From: Bacillus sp. FJAT-22090
GTDB taxonomy: Bacteria > Bacillota > Bacilli > Bacillales_A > Planococcaceae
Length of the DNA: 64,000 bases
NCBI RefSeq assembly: GCF_007676755.1
Contig: NZ_VEBK01000007.1
Coordinates: forward strand, 124,001-188,000
Direction of reading: 5' to 3'
The position numbers and the translations under genes are program-made. The notes beneath the pieces were generated by a model. It saw only the letters and a program-made list of their open reading frames with translations. It ran no database searches and had not been told where the DNA came from. Below, piece by piece: positions 37,586 to 46,892 of this stretch (the stretch's first letter is position 1; each line of letters begins with the position of its first letter).

Positions 37586-39842
37586 TAAAAGTATTCAAGA
37601 ATTATTAGATGACTGGAAGATTGATGAAAATCGTTTTTCCAGGATTGAGCATATTCATGTAACGGAAGAGAAAGAAGCAATATATGCTCCATTTCCTGAA
37701 ACAATGCATCCATCCATTCAACGAGCGTTACAAAGCCGTGGAGTGCATCAATTATATAGTCATCAGCGACAAGCATTTGATGCCGCAAAATCAGGGAAAT
37801 CATTTACGACCATTACTCCAACCGCCTCCGGTAAATCTCTTTGTTATCATCTTCCGGTTCTTCAATCGATATTAGAAGACCCTACCTCGCGAGCAATTTA
37901 TTTATTTCCTACAAAAGCATTGGCGCAAGATCAAAAAAGTGATTTGAATGATTTAATAAAAGCAAGCGAGGAAAAGATTTTAAGTTTTACATATGATGGA
38001 GATACAGAGCCGGGTATTAGACAAAAAGTTCGAAAGTCTGGACATATTGTATTAACAAATCCAGATATGCTTCATTCTGGGATACTCCCCCATCATACTA
38101 AATGGGTCTCTCTTTTCGAAAACCTTAAATATATTGTAATTGATGAAATTCATACATATAAAGGCGTATTTGGTAGTCATGTAGCGCATGTCATTAGGAG
38201 ATTAAAAAGAATTTGTGCATTTTATGGAAGCAATCCACAGTTTATATGTACTTCTGCGACAATTAAAAATCCAAAAGAGTTAGCAGATAATCTTACGAAT
38301 ACGACGCATGAACTTATTGATCAAAATGGTGCTCCTGCTGGGAAAAAACATTTCGTCTTTTATAACCCACCGATTGTACATCCCGTATTTAATGTACGCA
38401 GAAGTGCTGTTTTGGAAGTGCGTGACTTAGCCCAGGAATTATATACAAATGGGATTCAAACAATTGTATTTGCTAAAAGTAGGGTACGCGTAGAAATGCT
38501 AGTAACTTATTTACAGGCGTTAGTTAGCAAAAAGATAAATGATCAAACCATTAGAGGATATAGAGGCGGATATTTACCATCCGAAAGAAGGGTTATTGAG
38601 AGAGGGTTAAGAGATGGGGTTATTCGAACGGTGGTTAGTACGAATGCATTAGAACTTGGAGTCGACATTGGTCAACTACAAGCATGTATTATGACTGGCT
38701 ACCCAGGTAATATTGCAAGTGCCTGGCAACAAGCAGGACGCGCGGGAAGAAGGCAAGATGAAGCACTCATTATTTATGTGGCACAGTCCACTGCGCTCGA
38801 TCAATACGTTGTGAAGCATCCAGAATATTTTCTAGGCCAATCGCCAGAAGAGGTGCGTATTCATCCAGATAATATGATTATTTTGATGGATCATTTAAAA
38901 TGCGCTGCGTTCGAGCTTCCCTTTACTGTAATGGATGAGTATGCTGAGTTTTCGATTCAGGAATTGCTCGCTTTTTTAGAGAGTGAAGGGGTTTTATTGA
39001 AAACAGCAGAGAAATGGCACTGGATGTCCGAAAGTTTTCCGGCCAGTAATATTAGCTTGCGTTCTGCTTCTCAAGAAAATGTCATCATTATCGACCAAAC
39101 TATACCGACAAAAACGAGAGTAATTGGGGAGATGGACCAATATAGTGCCATGACTTTGCTGCATGAAGAAGCGATCTATTTACATCAAGGTACACAATTC
39201 CAGGTGGAGATACTAGATTGGGAAGAGAAAAAAGCATTTGTAAAAGAAGTCGATGTGGACTATTTTACCGATGCAAGTATTGCGGTGGAATTAAAAGTGT
39301 TAAGTGAGGATAAGGAAGAAATAGGAGATACTGGAACGTTGCGTTTTGGTGATATTATTGTGTTGGCCCAACCGACTATTTTCAAAAAGATTAAATTTGA
39401 TACACATGATAATATTGGTTCTGGAAAAATTCATTTACCACCTCTTGAATTGCATACTTCTTCTACTTGGTACAGTTTTGATAAGCCGAATGATTGGACA
39501 GATACATTATTATCCGATGCAATGACTGGTGTGGCCTATGCGCTACATGCATTTATACCGCTATTCATACATTGCGATGCAAAAGATATTCATGTTGTAC
39601 CACAAGTGAAATCGATCAATGCAGAAAAGCCTACTTTTTATATGTATGACAGCTATCCAGGTGGAATTGGTTTATCTGAAAGAATGTTTGATTTGTGGAC
39701 TGCTTTAGTTCCAAAAGTAGCTAAGCAAGTAGAGGCTTGCCCATGCAATAATGGCTGTCCCGCATGTATTGGAGCTCAGGATGCAGAGTTAAATTTAAAA
39801 AAAGAAGTGATTAAATTATTTCACTCATTAGCAGGTGAATAA
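37575..39842 (+). CDS. mrfA: DEAD/H-box helicase MrfA (YprA)
   Basis: Superfamily 2 DNA helicase that, with MrfB, repairs mitomycin C damage in B. subtilis by a pathway separate from UvrABC. Motifs: Q-type LYSHQRQAF, Walker A TPTASGKS (about 81-88), TNPDMLH, VIDEIHTY, TSATI and QQAGRAGRR. The C-terminal DUF1998-type zinc cluster CPCNNGCPACIG (four Cys) is intact. 755 residues. ATG 37575 is chosen over 37569 because GTGGGGG abuts the latter. It ends 2 bp before mrfB. Confidence 0.95.
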   Translation: MRTNKSIQELLDDWKIDENRFSRIEHIHVTEEKEAIYAPFPETMHPSIQRALQSRGVHQLYSHQRQAFDAAKSGKSFTTITPTASGKSLCYHLPVLQSILEDPTSRAIYLFPTKALAQDQKSDLNDLIKASEEKILSFTYDGDTEPGIRQKVRKSGHIVLTNPDMLHSGILPHHTKWVSLFENLKYIVIDEIHTYKGVFGSHVAHVIRRLKRICAFYGSNPQFICTSATIKNPKELADNLTNTTHELIDQNGAPAGKKHFVFYNPPIVHPVFNVRRSAVLEVRDLAQELYTNGIQTIVFAKSRVRVEMLVTYLQALVSKKINDQTIRGYRGGYLPSERRVIERGLRDGVIRTVVSTNALELGVDIGQLQACIMTGYPGNIASAWQQAGRAGRRQDEALIIYVAQSTALDQYVVKHPEYFLGQSPEEVRIHPDNMIILMDHLKCAAFELPFTVMDEYAEFSIQELLAFLESEGVLLKTAEKWHWMSESFPASNISLRSASQENVIIIDQTIPTKTRVIGEMDQYSAMTLLHEEAIYLHQGTQFQVEILDWEEKKAFVKEVDVDYFTDASIAVELKVLSEDKEEIGDTGTLRFGDIIVLAQPTIFKKIKFDTHDNIGSGKIHLPPLELHTSSTWYSFDKPNDWTDTLLSDAMTGVAYALHAFIPLFIHCDAKDIHVVPQVKSINAEKPTFYMYDSYPGGIGLSERMFDLWTALVPKVAKQVEACPCNNGCPACIGAQDAELNLKKEVIKLFHSLAGE

Positions 39843-39844
39843 GC

Positions 39845-41140
39845 ATGTCATATGAAAAGAAACTAATGCAAATGAAAAATCTCGTAAAAAAGAATTTGCC
39901 AAAAGAGGAACCTGAAAAGGAAGTGCCAGCAATTGCACTTCCTTTTTATACAGAGCAATGGGAAAAAACAGGATTAAAACTTATAAAAAATGAAAAAGGT
40001 TTTTTGTTTGTAAAAGAAACTTTTTATGAAGAGTCGCATATACATGGAAACATTGGGCTATATAAATTGCATGAGGCAATGACGTTTATGCAAGAAAAGT
40101 ACCCAAATCATCCGCTTTTTCTTGACCCAACGATTCCTTTTTGTTTTTACGATACAGAAACAACGGGGTTGAAAGGGACAGGTGTACTTATTTTTTTGAA
40201 TGGATTGTTGAAAAAAGTAGAGAACGGTTTTTTGTTAACACAGTATGTTCTAGCAGAACCTGGCCAAGAAGCTGCATTTTTGATGGCTTCGGAATTTTGG
40301 AAAACATCTCAGTCGATCATCACGTACAATGGAAAAAGTTTCGATTTTCCTCAATTGGTCTCGAGATGGACGATGAATCGCAATTCGATTCCGCCGTTAA
40401 AAGAACATAAACAAATCGATTTAATGCATTCCTCAAAAAGAATTTGGAAGGGTGATTTGGAGCGATTTAAGTTAAAGCAGTTGGAAGAAATGAAGCTTGG
40501 GTTTGTACGTCAAAATGATATACCTGGTCATCTTGCCCCTATCATTTATTTTGACGCAGTGAGACATGGCGATCCTACAAATTTAATGAAAGTGCTAAAA
40601 CATAATGAGTGGGATATTTTATCTTTAGTAACTTTGTATATTTTATCTGTGGAACTATTAAAAGAAGATAAAGTAGTAGAGTCTTCTATCGCGTATACGA
40701 ATATTGGGAAATGGTTTCGTGATTTAAAATCAATGGATGCGAGTTTCGATTGGTTCCAGTTTGTGATAGATCAATTTGCTGAACAGGAAGTCAGCCTAGC
40801 CTATTATTATATTGGCATTCACTTGAAACGAAAGCATTTATACGATGAAAGTCTAAAAGCCTTTCATACATCTTTAACAGAAATAGTTGGGAAATATCGT
40901 ATCGAAGTTTATATAGAGCTAGCAAAACTTTATGAACATCAGAAAAAAGAGTACGAAATGGCTTTGGAAATGACACAAGAATGTGCCGATTATCTAGCTA
41001 AAAACCCTAATGGAATAAGCGAAAGACAACAACTTCGATTAACAAGAGATTTTCAAAATAGAATAAAGAGAATAACTCGGAAATTAAATATTTCCCGGGA
41101 AAGCGCACAACCTAACAAAAAGCGCGCAAAACACCCTTAA
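39845..41140 (+). CDS. mrfB: Exonuclease MrfB (YprB)
   Basis: DEDD-family exonuclease acting with MrfA. The nuclease domain begins at CFYDTETTGLKGTGVLIFL; later acidic blocks are TYNGKSFDFPQL and the KHNEWDILSLVTLY region holding the last aspartate. The C-terminal third is TPR-like (about 270-410). 431 residues. Immediately downstream of mrfA, so probably co-translated. Confidence 0.93.
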   Translation: MSYEKKLMQMKNLVKKNLPKEEPEKEVPAIALPFYTEQWEKTGLKLIKNEKGFLFVKETFYEESHIHGNIGLYKLHEAMTFMQEKYPNHPLFLDPTIPFCFYDTETTGLKGTGVLIFLNGLLKKVENGFLLTQYVLAEPGQEAAFLMASEFWKTSQSIITYNGKSFDFPQLVSRWTMNRNSIPPLKEHKQIDLMHSSKRIWKGDLERFKLKQLEEMKLGFVRQNDIPGHLAPIIYFDAVRHGDPTNLMKVLKHNEWDILSLVTLYILSVELLKEDKVVESSIAYTNIGKWFRDLKSMDASFDWFQFVIDQFAEQEVSLAYYYIGIHLKRKHLYDESLKAFHTSLTEIVGKYRIEVYIELAKLYEHQKKEYEMALEMTQECADYLAKNPNGISERQQLRLTRDFQNRIKRITRKLNISRESAQPNKKRAKHP

Positions 41141-41165
41141 ATAACTCCATTATTCGACATCATTA

Positions 41166-41174
41166 TGCTATAAT
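41166..41174 (+). promoter_or_regulatory. Extended -10 promoter of gpsB
   Basis: TG-C-TATAAT: a perfect -10 hexamer with the TGn extension, 36 bp before the gpsB ATG. The -35 region is poor. Confidence 0.6.
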
Positions 41175-41209
41175 ACGGATAAGTGAAACAGACGGAAGGA
41201 AGATACCAT

Positions 41210-41503
41210 ATGGAAACAAAATTAAAAACTTCAGATATACTTGAAAAAGAATTTAAAACGGGCTTAAGAGGCTATAACCAAGAGGAAGTTGATATTTTCT
41301 TAGATGACATCATTCAAGATTATGAGGCATTTGAGAAGAAAATTGCGCAACTTCAATTAGAAAATAACCAACTAAAAGAAGAGTTAGCGGAAGCACCAAA
41401 AAGGACTGCTCCGGCACCACAAACAGGAGCAACTAACTTTGATATTTTAAAAAGACTTTCTCATCTAGAAAAGCATGTTTTCGGTAGTAAATTGTACGAA
41501 TAA
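41210..41503 (+). CDS. gpsB: Cell-division adaptor GpsB
   Basis: DivIVA-like membrane-associated coiled-coil protein that moves PBP1 between side wall and septum, so its function ties to ponA in this window. The N-terminal domain has [36 protein letters not shown] coiled coil (about 30-65), a Pro/Ala linker and the short C-terminal helix [14 protein letters not shown] complete it. 97 residues. The ATG at 41210 follows GGAAGGAAG; longer frames upstream are not supported. Confidence 0.94.
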   Translation: METKLKTSDILEKEFKTGLRGYNQEEVDIFLDDIIQDYEAFEKKIAQLQLENNQLKEELAEAPKRTAPAPQTGATNFDILKRLSHLEKHVFGSKLYE

Positions 41504-41522
41504 TTATATTAATTCACAGCGA

Positions 41523-41551
41523 TTGAATCTATTCAGTACTTCGTATATACT
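41523..41551 (+). promoter_or_regulatory. Promoter of the RNase P RNA gene
   Basis: -35 TTGAAT (41523-41528), a 17-bp spacer and -10 TATACT (41546-41551). The predicted start near 41558 coincides with the first base of the P1 helix. Confidence 0.7.
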
Positions 41552-41558
41552 AGACATA

Positions 41559-41962
41559 CCACTTATATATCCGGGCAATCGCTGCAATGCTAGACATTGT
41601 AGAGGAAAGTCCATGCTCACACAATTCTGCGATGAATGTAGTGTTCGTGCTTAGTGAAAAAATAAACTAAGGCAGCTAGAATAGCTGACGGCGGGATGAA
41701 GGCCTAAGTCGTATGATATGGCTGACAATCTCTGAAAGTGCCACAGTGACGAAGCTGTATAGGAAACTATACAGGTGGAACGAGGTAAACCCCACGAGTG
41801 AGAAACCCAAATTATGGTAGGGGAATTTTCTTGAAGGAAATGAACGGATAGAAGAACGAGAAGAAATTTTCGTAGATAGATGATTGCCATCTACATCGTA
41901 CGAGGTAAAGCACCGTTTGAGTACTGTAGAAACAAAACATGGCTTATTGGGTGTATGAGTGG
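41559..41962 (+). ncRNA. rnpB: RNase P RNA, Bacillus (B) type
   Basis: Catalytic RNA that trims tRNA 5' ends. Conserved cores are visible: GAGGAAAGTCC near the 5' end, GAAAGTGCCACAGTGACGAAG, GTGGAACG with GGTAAACCCC, GAGAAACCCAAAT, GATAGATGATTGCC and ACAAAACATGGCTTA. The P1 helix closes the molecule: CCACTTATATA (41559-41569) pairs along all 11 positions, two of them G-T, with TGTATGAGTGG (41952-41962). It lies between gpsB and ypsC as in B. subtilis. Confidence 0.97.
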
Positions 41963-41980
41963 CTATATTAAATAACTAAG

Positions 41981-42016
41981 AAGCTCTCCACGCTAGGAGG
42001 GCTTTTCTTTTCTTTA
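41981..42016 (+). terminator. Terminator of rnpB
   Basis: AAGCTCTCC and GGAGGGCTT pair (one wobble) around a 6-nt loop, followed by TTCTTTTCTTT. Confidence 0.8.
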
Positions 42017-42042
42017 AATAGTTAGGCAGGTTGGTGTAGAAA

Positions 42043-43770
42043 ATGGACAATAAGCAACCATTTGAAGAACTTTCTTTATATCCAAACATATTAATTCAAG
42101 AAATATTTAACTCAACGGTTGAAGGAATAATGATTACAGACCGTGAAATGAAAATTTTATTAGTTAACGCTGCCTTTGAAACTGTTACAGGATATTCGTT
42201 AAATGAAGTGAAGGGAAAAACGCCAAGTATTCTGCAATCAGGAAAACAATCTCCATTATTTTATAAGAAAATGTGGAACGAAATTAAAACAAATGGAGTT
42301 TGGCGAGGCGAGATTTGGAATAAAAGAAAAAGTGGGGAATTGTATCCGGAATGGTTATCCATTGAAAGCATTGCAAATAGCGATGGAGAGATTACACATT
42401 ATTTCGGGATTTTTTCAGACATTTCTCGTAAGAAGATCGTAGAAAAAGAAATTGAAGAGCTAACAAGCACAGACCATTTAACTAATTTAATGAATAGAAA
42501 TTCGTATAATAAATTATTAGATGACTTAATCCAAGTATCCACATTAAGCTCTAGTAAACATGCTATTCTTTTTATAGATTTAGATCGATTTAAGCAAATA
42601 AATGAAACACTAGGAACCGAAATAGGAGATTTAATTTTAACGGAAGTTGCTAATCGTATCCAGCCAATCGTAAAGTCGCAGGATCTTTTTGCGAGATATG
42701 GTGGGGATGAATTCTTATTGACAAGGTCTAATATTGGCCATCAAAAAGAAGCAGCACTATTTGCAAAAGAAGTCCTTAAGCTTTTAAATAAACCGTTTTA
42801 TATTAAGGAAAATGAAATATATATAACATCGAGTATAGGAATTAGTTTTTATCCGCAAGATGGGGAAGAAGTAGAAAAGCTCATTCATAAAGCAGACAAA
42901 GCGATGTATTTTGCAAAACAAAATGGAAGGAATCAATACGCCTTCTACTTTGAAGATCTAAAGAAAGATGCCAAAAGAATACTTTTACTTGAAGCTGAGC
43001 TTAGAAAAGCAATACAAAAGAAGGAATTTGATATTCATTACCAACCTAAAATATCATTAGATACTCAACAAGTAATAGGTGTGGAAGCGCTTGTCAGATG
43101 GAGGAATGACCAACTAGGATTTGTATCCCCTGCAGAATTTATTCCTTATGCGGAAGATACAGGGCTTATCATCCCCCTGAGCGAAGTAATTATAGAAAAA
43201 GTCTGTTTGGATATAATAGAATGGAGAATACAGAATGTGTATCATTTACCTGTTTCTGTTAATATTGCGGCCCTCCACTTTCAACAGGATGACTTTATCG
43301 AACGTATAAATTCAATTATTATGCAACATAATTGTAGTCCGCAGCAATTAGAACTTGAGCTTACAGAACGAACGGTTATGAAAGATGCAGAAGATGTCGT
43401 CAATAAATTGATAAAATTAAAAAGTATGGGTTTTAAAATATCAATTGATGATTTTGGAACTGGTTATTCTTCTTTAAGTTATTTAAATCGCTTCCCGTTA
43501 AACTATTTAAAAATTGATAGTAGTTTTATACAACAAATCGCATCATTACAAGATAAGCAGGCAATTGTAGATTCTATTATTTTGATGGCGCACCGATTAC
43601 ATATAAAAGTTGTAGCAGAAGGTGTAGAAACAAAAGATCAATTGAAGCTTTTAACAGAAATGGGCTGTGACATCATTCAAGGGTATTATTTCAGTAAACC
43701 CATCCCAAGTTTAGAGTTGTTGGATTTTCTGGAACTTTGGGATATTCACAAGCAAGAAAGGAATATATAA
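42043..43770 (+). CDS. PAS-GGDEF-EAL cyclic-di-GMP protein
   Basis: A 575-residue cytosolic signalling protein with no membrane helix. A PAS domain (about 15-140, TDREMKILLVNAAFETVTGY) precedes the diguanylate cyclase domain with an intact active site ARYGGDEFLL. The EAL phosphodiesterase domain has all expected acidic and ligand residues: GVEALVRW, VNIAALHF, LELTERT, IDDFGTGYSSL, LKIDSSFI, VAEGVETKDQL and IIQGYYFSKP. Both activities look possible; which dominates cannot be read. Not at this place in B. subtilis. Confidence 0.93.
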   Translation: MDNKQPFEELSLYPNILIQEIFNSTVEGIMITDREMKILLVNAAFETVTGYSLNEVKGKTPSILQSGKQSPLFYKKMWNEIKTNGVWRGEIWNKRKSGELYPEWLSIESIANSDGEITHYFGIFSDISRKKIVEKEIEELTSTDHLTNLMNRNSYNKLLDDLIQVSTLSSSKHAILFIDLDRFKQINETLGTEIGDLILTEVANRIQPIVKSQDLFARYGGDEFLLTRSNIGHQKEAALFAKEVLKLLNKPFYIKENEIYITSSIGISFYPQDGEEVEKLIHKADKAMYFAKQNGRNQYAFYFEDLKKDAKRILLLEAELRKAIQKKEFDIHYQPKISLDTQQVIGVEALVRWRNDQLGFVSPAEFIPYAEDTGLIIPLSEVIIEKVCLDIIEWRIQNVYHLPVSVNIAALHFQQDDFIERINSIIMQHNCSPQQLELELTERTVMKDAEDVVNKLIKLKSMGFKISIDDFGTGYSSLSYLNRFPLNYLKIDSSFIQQIASLQDKQAIVDSIILMAHRLHIKVVAEGVETKDQLKLLTEMGCDIIQGYYFSKPIPSLELLDFLELWDIHKQERNI

Positions 43771-44897
43771 TGACAACATTTAAATTAGTAGCTACTTCTG
43801 CTATGGGTCTCGAATCCATAGTTGCAGATGAAGTTAAAGCATTAGGATACGAAACGACAACTGAAAATGGAAAAGTATATTTTGAAGGAGACGAACGAGC
43901 AATTGCACGAGCAAATATTTGGCTACGTGTTGCCGACCGAGTAAAAATTGTAGCAGCTCAGTTTCCGGCGAAAACGTTTGATGATCTTTTCGAACGCACA
44001 AAAGCAGTACAATGGGAAAAGTTTTTGCCCGTAGATGCAGCTTTTCCAGTTCAAGGGAAATCAGTTAAGTCCACGTTATTCAGTGTGCCTGATTGCCAAG
44101 CAATTGTGAAAAAAGCGATCGTAGAACGATTGAAACTAGCACATAAACGGATTGGATTTTTAGATGAATCTGGTGCAACTTATAAAATTGAAATAAGCAT
44201 TTTAAAAGATATAGCAACTATTACGATTGATACGAGTGGCGCGGGTCTTCATAAACGGGGATATCGTCAAGAACAAGGTGAAGCACCATTAAAAGAAACC
44301 CTTGCAGCTGCTCTTGTAAAAATCTCGAAGTGGAGTCCCAATCGTCCATTTGTAGATCCATTTTGTGGCTCTGGAACAATTCCAATTGAGGCTGCCATGA
44401 TTGGTCAAAACATTGCACCTGGCTTTAATCGTGACTTTCATAGTGAAGAATGGTCTTGGATGCCCAAAACAATTTGGGAAGATGTCCGCAACGAAGCAGA
44501 GAGTTTGGCAAATTATGATCAGGAACTTCAAATAATTGGGTCAGATATAGACCATAAAATGATTCAAGTTGCAGAGCAAAACGCATTCGAGTCAGGCTTT
44601 GCTGATTTAATCACGTTTAAACAGATGCAAGCAAGTGATTTTTCAACAACCTTAACGGATGGTGTCATGATTGGAAATCCTCCTTACGGGGAACGTATTG
44701 GTGAGATAGAAGTTATTGAGCAAGTAATTAGTAATTTAGGGCATGTTATGGGAAAATATCCATCCTGGTCAGTTTACATGCTTTCTTCCATGGAAAACTT
44801 TGAAAATTTATATGGTAGCAAAGCAACAAAAAAACGAAAACTATTTAATGGTTTTATTCGAACAGATTACTATCAGTTCTGGGGTAAACGTTCATAA
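43770..44897 (+). CDS. ypsC: THUMP-domain RNA methyltransferase YpsC
   Basis: SAM-dependent RNA guanine-N2 methyltransferase of the RlmL-N/Trm14 type, probably acting on 23S rRNA. A ferredoxin-like plus THUMP region covers about 1-155. The methyltransferase domain has VDPFCGSGTIPIEAAMIG, the IIGSDIDHKMIQVAEQNA acidic motif and catalytic NPPYGER. 375 residues; ATG 43770 overlaps the stop of the upstream gene by one base, behind GAAAGGA, so the two are coupled. Confidence 0.9.
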   Translation: MTTFKLVATSAMGLESIVADEVKALGYETTTENGKVYFEGDERAIARANIWLRVADRVKIVAAQFPAKTFDDLFERTKAVQWEKFLPVDAAFPVQGKSVKSTLFSVPDCQAIVKKAIVERLKLAHKRIGFLDESGATYKIEISILKDIATITIDTSGAGLHKRGYRQEQGEAPLKETLAAALVKISKWSPNRPFVDPFCGSGTIPIEAAMIGQNIAPGFNRDFHSEEWSWMPKTIWEDVRNEAESLANYDQELQIIGSDIDHKMIQVAEQNAFESGFADLITFKQMQASDFSTTLTDGVMIGNPPYGERIGEIEVIEQVISNLGHVMGKYPSWSVYMLSSMENFENLYGSKATKKRKLFNGFIRTDYYQFWGKRS

Positions 44898-44928
44898 CAG
44901 TAAAGGGGACTAGTCCCCTTTACTGTTA
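44895..44928. terminator. 34-bp perfect palindrome after ypsC
   Basis: TAACAGTAAAGGGGACT and its exact complement meet with no loop spacer; the ypsC stop codon forms its first three bases. It is followed by ATATTGTTATTT rather than a clean T run, so it could end transcription in both directions or act as a processing site. Confidence 0.6.
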
Positions 44929-44969
44929 TATTGTTATTTAAGGGAAATATAATTACTCAAGGGAGTTTT

Positions 44970-46868
44970 ATGATGAAAAATGCTTTACCATTTAAATTAT
45001 CAAAAGACCGTTCTTTCTTTGAATCACTAGGAGATTGGATGGGAGATGTTCTTTATGATGAATTGCCTGAAAAAGGGTTTGAATGCCGGGATGAACAAAT
45101 CTTCATGGCGTATCAAATTGAGAAAACGTTAAAAGAAAAAAACGTATTATTTGCAGAAGCCGGAGTTGGAACTGGCAAAACAATTGCTTATTTATTACCA
45201 GCTATTTCATATGCACGTTATACGGGAAAACCAGCTCTTATAGCTTGTGCTGATGAAACGCTCATCGAGCAATTAGTAAAAGAAGCCGGGGATATTTTTA
45301 AGCTGCAGAACTATTTGGATATTAACATAGATGTACGTTTAGCAAAATCACGCGACCAATATTTATGTTTGAAACGATTAGAAGAAGCGCAAAAAGATGG
45401 AGATAATGACTATTTTTTAGAAGAAATTGAAGATCAAGTTCCTGATTTCGTTTATGGTCATTCCTCCCTTCAAAAGATTTTTCCTTATGGGGAGAGAAGT
45501 CAATATGCCGGTATTAGCGATGAGGATTGGCAAAAAGTAAATTATCACCCGACCCAACAGTGTATGGTGTGTGATCTACGCAATCGTTGTGGTCAAACGA
45601 TACACCGTCAGAATTATCGACAATCAACCGATCTACTTATTTGTTCGCATGAGTTTTTAATGGAACATATTTGGACGAAAGAATCTCGGGTGCGAGAAGG
45701 GCAAATGCCCCTACTTCCTGAGGTTTCAATGATTGTATTGGATGAAGGGCATTTGCTGGAGTTTGCTGCACAAAAAGCTTTAACATACGAAGTACAAAGT
45801 GAGACCCTAATCCGTTTGCTTGAACGAGTGATGGTAGATGGCGTACGAGAAAAAACGTTAAATCTAATGGAAATGCTGCAAGAAAACCATGATCGTATAT
45901 TTGGCCTTTTAAGAAAAGGAACCAATGAAGAAGAAAGCGAACGCATGAAAATTGATAAAACACCAGAACTCATGCAGTTATGCAAACAGGCTATACAGAT
46001 TACGGATGATTTGCTCGAGGAATTTGTTTTCGAATCAGAGCTATTTACAATTCCAGAATACGAACTTCGTATGGTAGAGGAATTTCTGGAGCAGTATTCA
46101 TTCTCTTTACGTTTGTTTACCGAAAAAGGTGATGGAGTGGAATGGCTTGAAATAATTGATGGTTATGAGACTTTAATAGTAATGCCACGCCTTGTAACAG
46201 ACATATTACACGAGAAACTATTCACTTCGAAATTGCCAATCGTTTTTTCTTCTGCTACTTTATCGATCGAAAAAGATTTTACGTACATTGCAGATTCCTT
46301 AGGGATTGAAAAATATCAATCGTTTTCAGTTCAGTCTCCGTTTGACTATGATGAAGTGATGAAAATCTATGCTCATCGAATAGAGCAAAGCGAAAAAGTA
46401 AATCAAGTAGAAACTATTTTAGAAAAACCACAGCAAACTTTAATTTTATTCAAATCTAAAGCGGCGATGGAACAATTCCGTATCCGTGCGACAAACTTAA
46501 ATGGTATAGTATTTGAAGGGGATCGTGAGCTTTCTACAATAGTAAAAGAGTTTCAAAATGGCGATTTCTCTACACTTTGTTCATACCATCTATGGGAAGG
46601 GCTCGATTTGCCACAAAAAGCATTAACGAGAGTAATTATTTATGATTTGCCATTTCCTCCAGTGGATCCACTATTTGATGCAAAACGTTCGTTTTCAAAT
46701 GATCCATTTGAGGAGGTAGAATTGCCTTTCATGCTTTTAAGATTGCAGCAAGGAATTGGGCGCTTAATCCGTACATCGAATGATCATGGTGAAATTCATC
46801 TTCTTTTGAATGAAGAAGAAGCAAAACTAGAAAGCAAATTTACAGGTATTTTACCTACTACAATGTAA
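44970..46868 (+). CDS. ypvA: DinG/XPD-family ATP-dependent DNA helicase YpvA
   Basis: Second DinG-like helicase of the window, without an exonuclease domain; 632 residues. Walker A is EAGVGTGKT, the box II motif is VLDEGHLLEF, and motif VI is RLQQGIGRLIRTS. Four cysteines between motifs I and II (YLCLK, and C-MV-C-DLRNR-C) fit the [4Fe-4S] cluster of XPD/YoaA-type enzymes. The start is ATG 44970 after AAGGGAG; a frame open to 44931 runs into the palindrome and is unlikely. Confidence 0.92.
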   Translation: MMKNALPFKLSKDRSFFESLGDWMGDVLYDELPEKGFECRDEQIFMAYQIEKTLKEKNVLFAEAGVGTGKTIAYLLPAISYARYTGKPALIACADETLIEQLVKEAGDIFKLQNYLDINIDVRLAKSRDQYLCLKRLEEAQKDGDNDYFLEEIEDQVPDFVYGHSSLQKIFPYGERSQYAGISDEDWQKVNYHPTQQCMVCDLRNRCGQTIHRQNYRQSTDLLICSHEFLMEHIWTKESRVREGQMPLLPEVSMIVLDEGHLLEFAAQKALTYEVQSETLIRLLERVMVDGVREKTLNLMEMLQENHDRIFGLLRKGTNEEESERMKIDKTPELMQLCKQAIQITDDLLEEFVFESELFTIPEYELRMVEEFLEQYSFSLRLFTEKGDGVEWLEIIDGYETLIVMPRLVTDILHEKLFTSKLPIVFSSATLSIEKDFTYIADSLGIEKYQSFSVQSPFDYDEVMKIYAHRIEQSEKVNQVETILEKPQQTLILFKSKAAMEQFRIRATNLNGIVFEGDRELSTIVKEFQNGDFSTLCSYHLWEGLDLPQKALTRVIIYDLPFPPVDPLFDAKRSFSNDPFEEVELPFMLLRLQQGIGRLIRTSNDHGEIHLLLNEEEAKLESKFTGILPTTM

Positions 46869-46892
46869 GGTGATTAACAAGGGGGATTTGGG

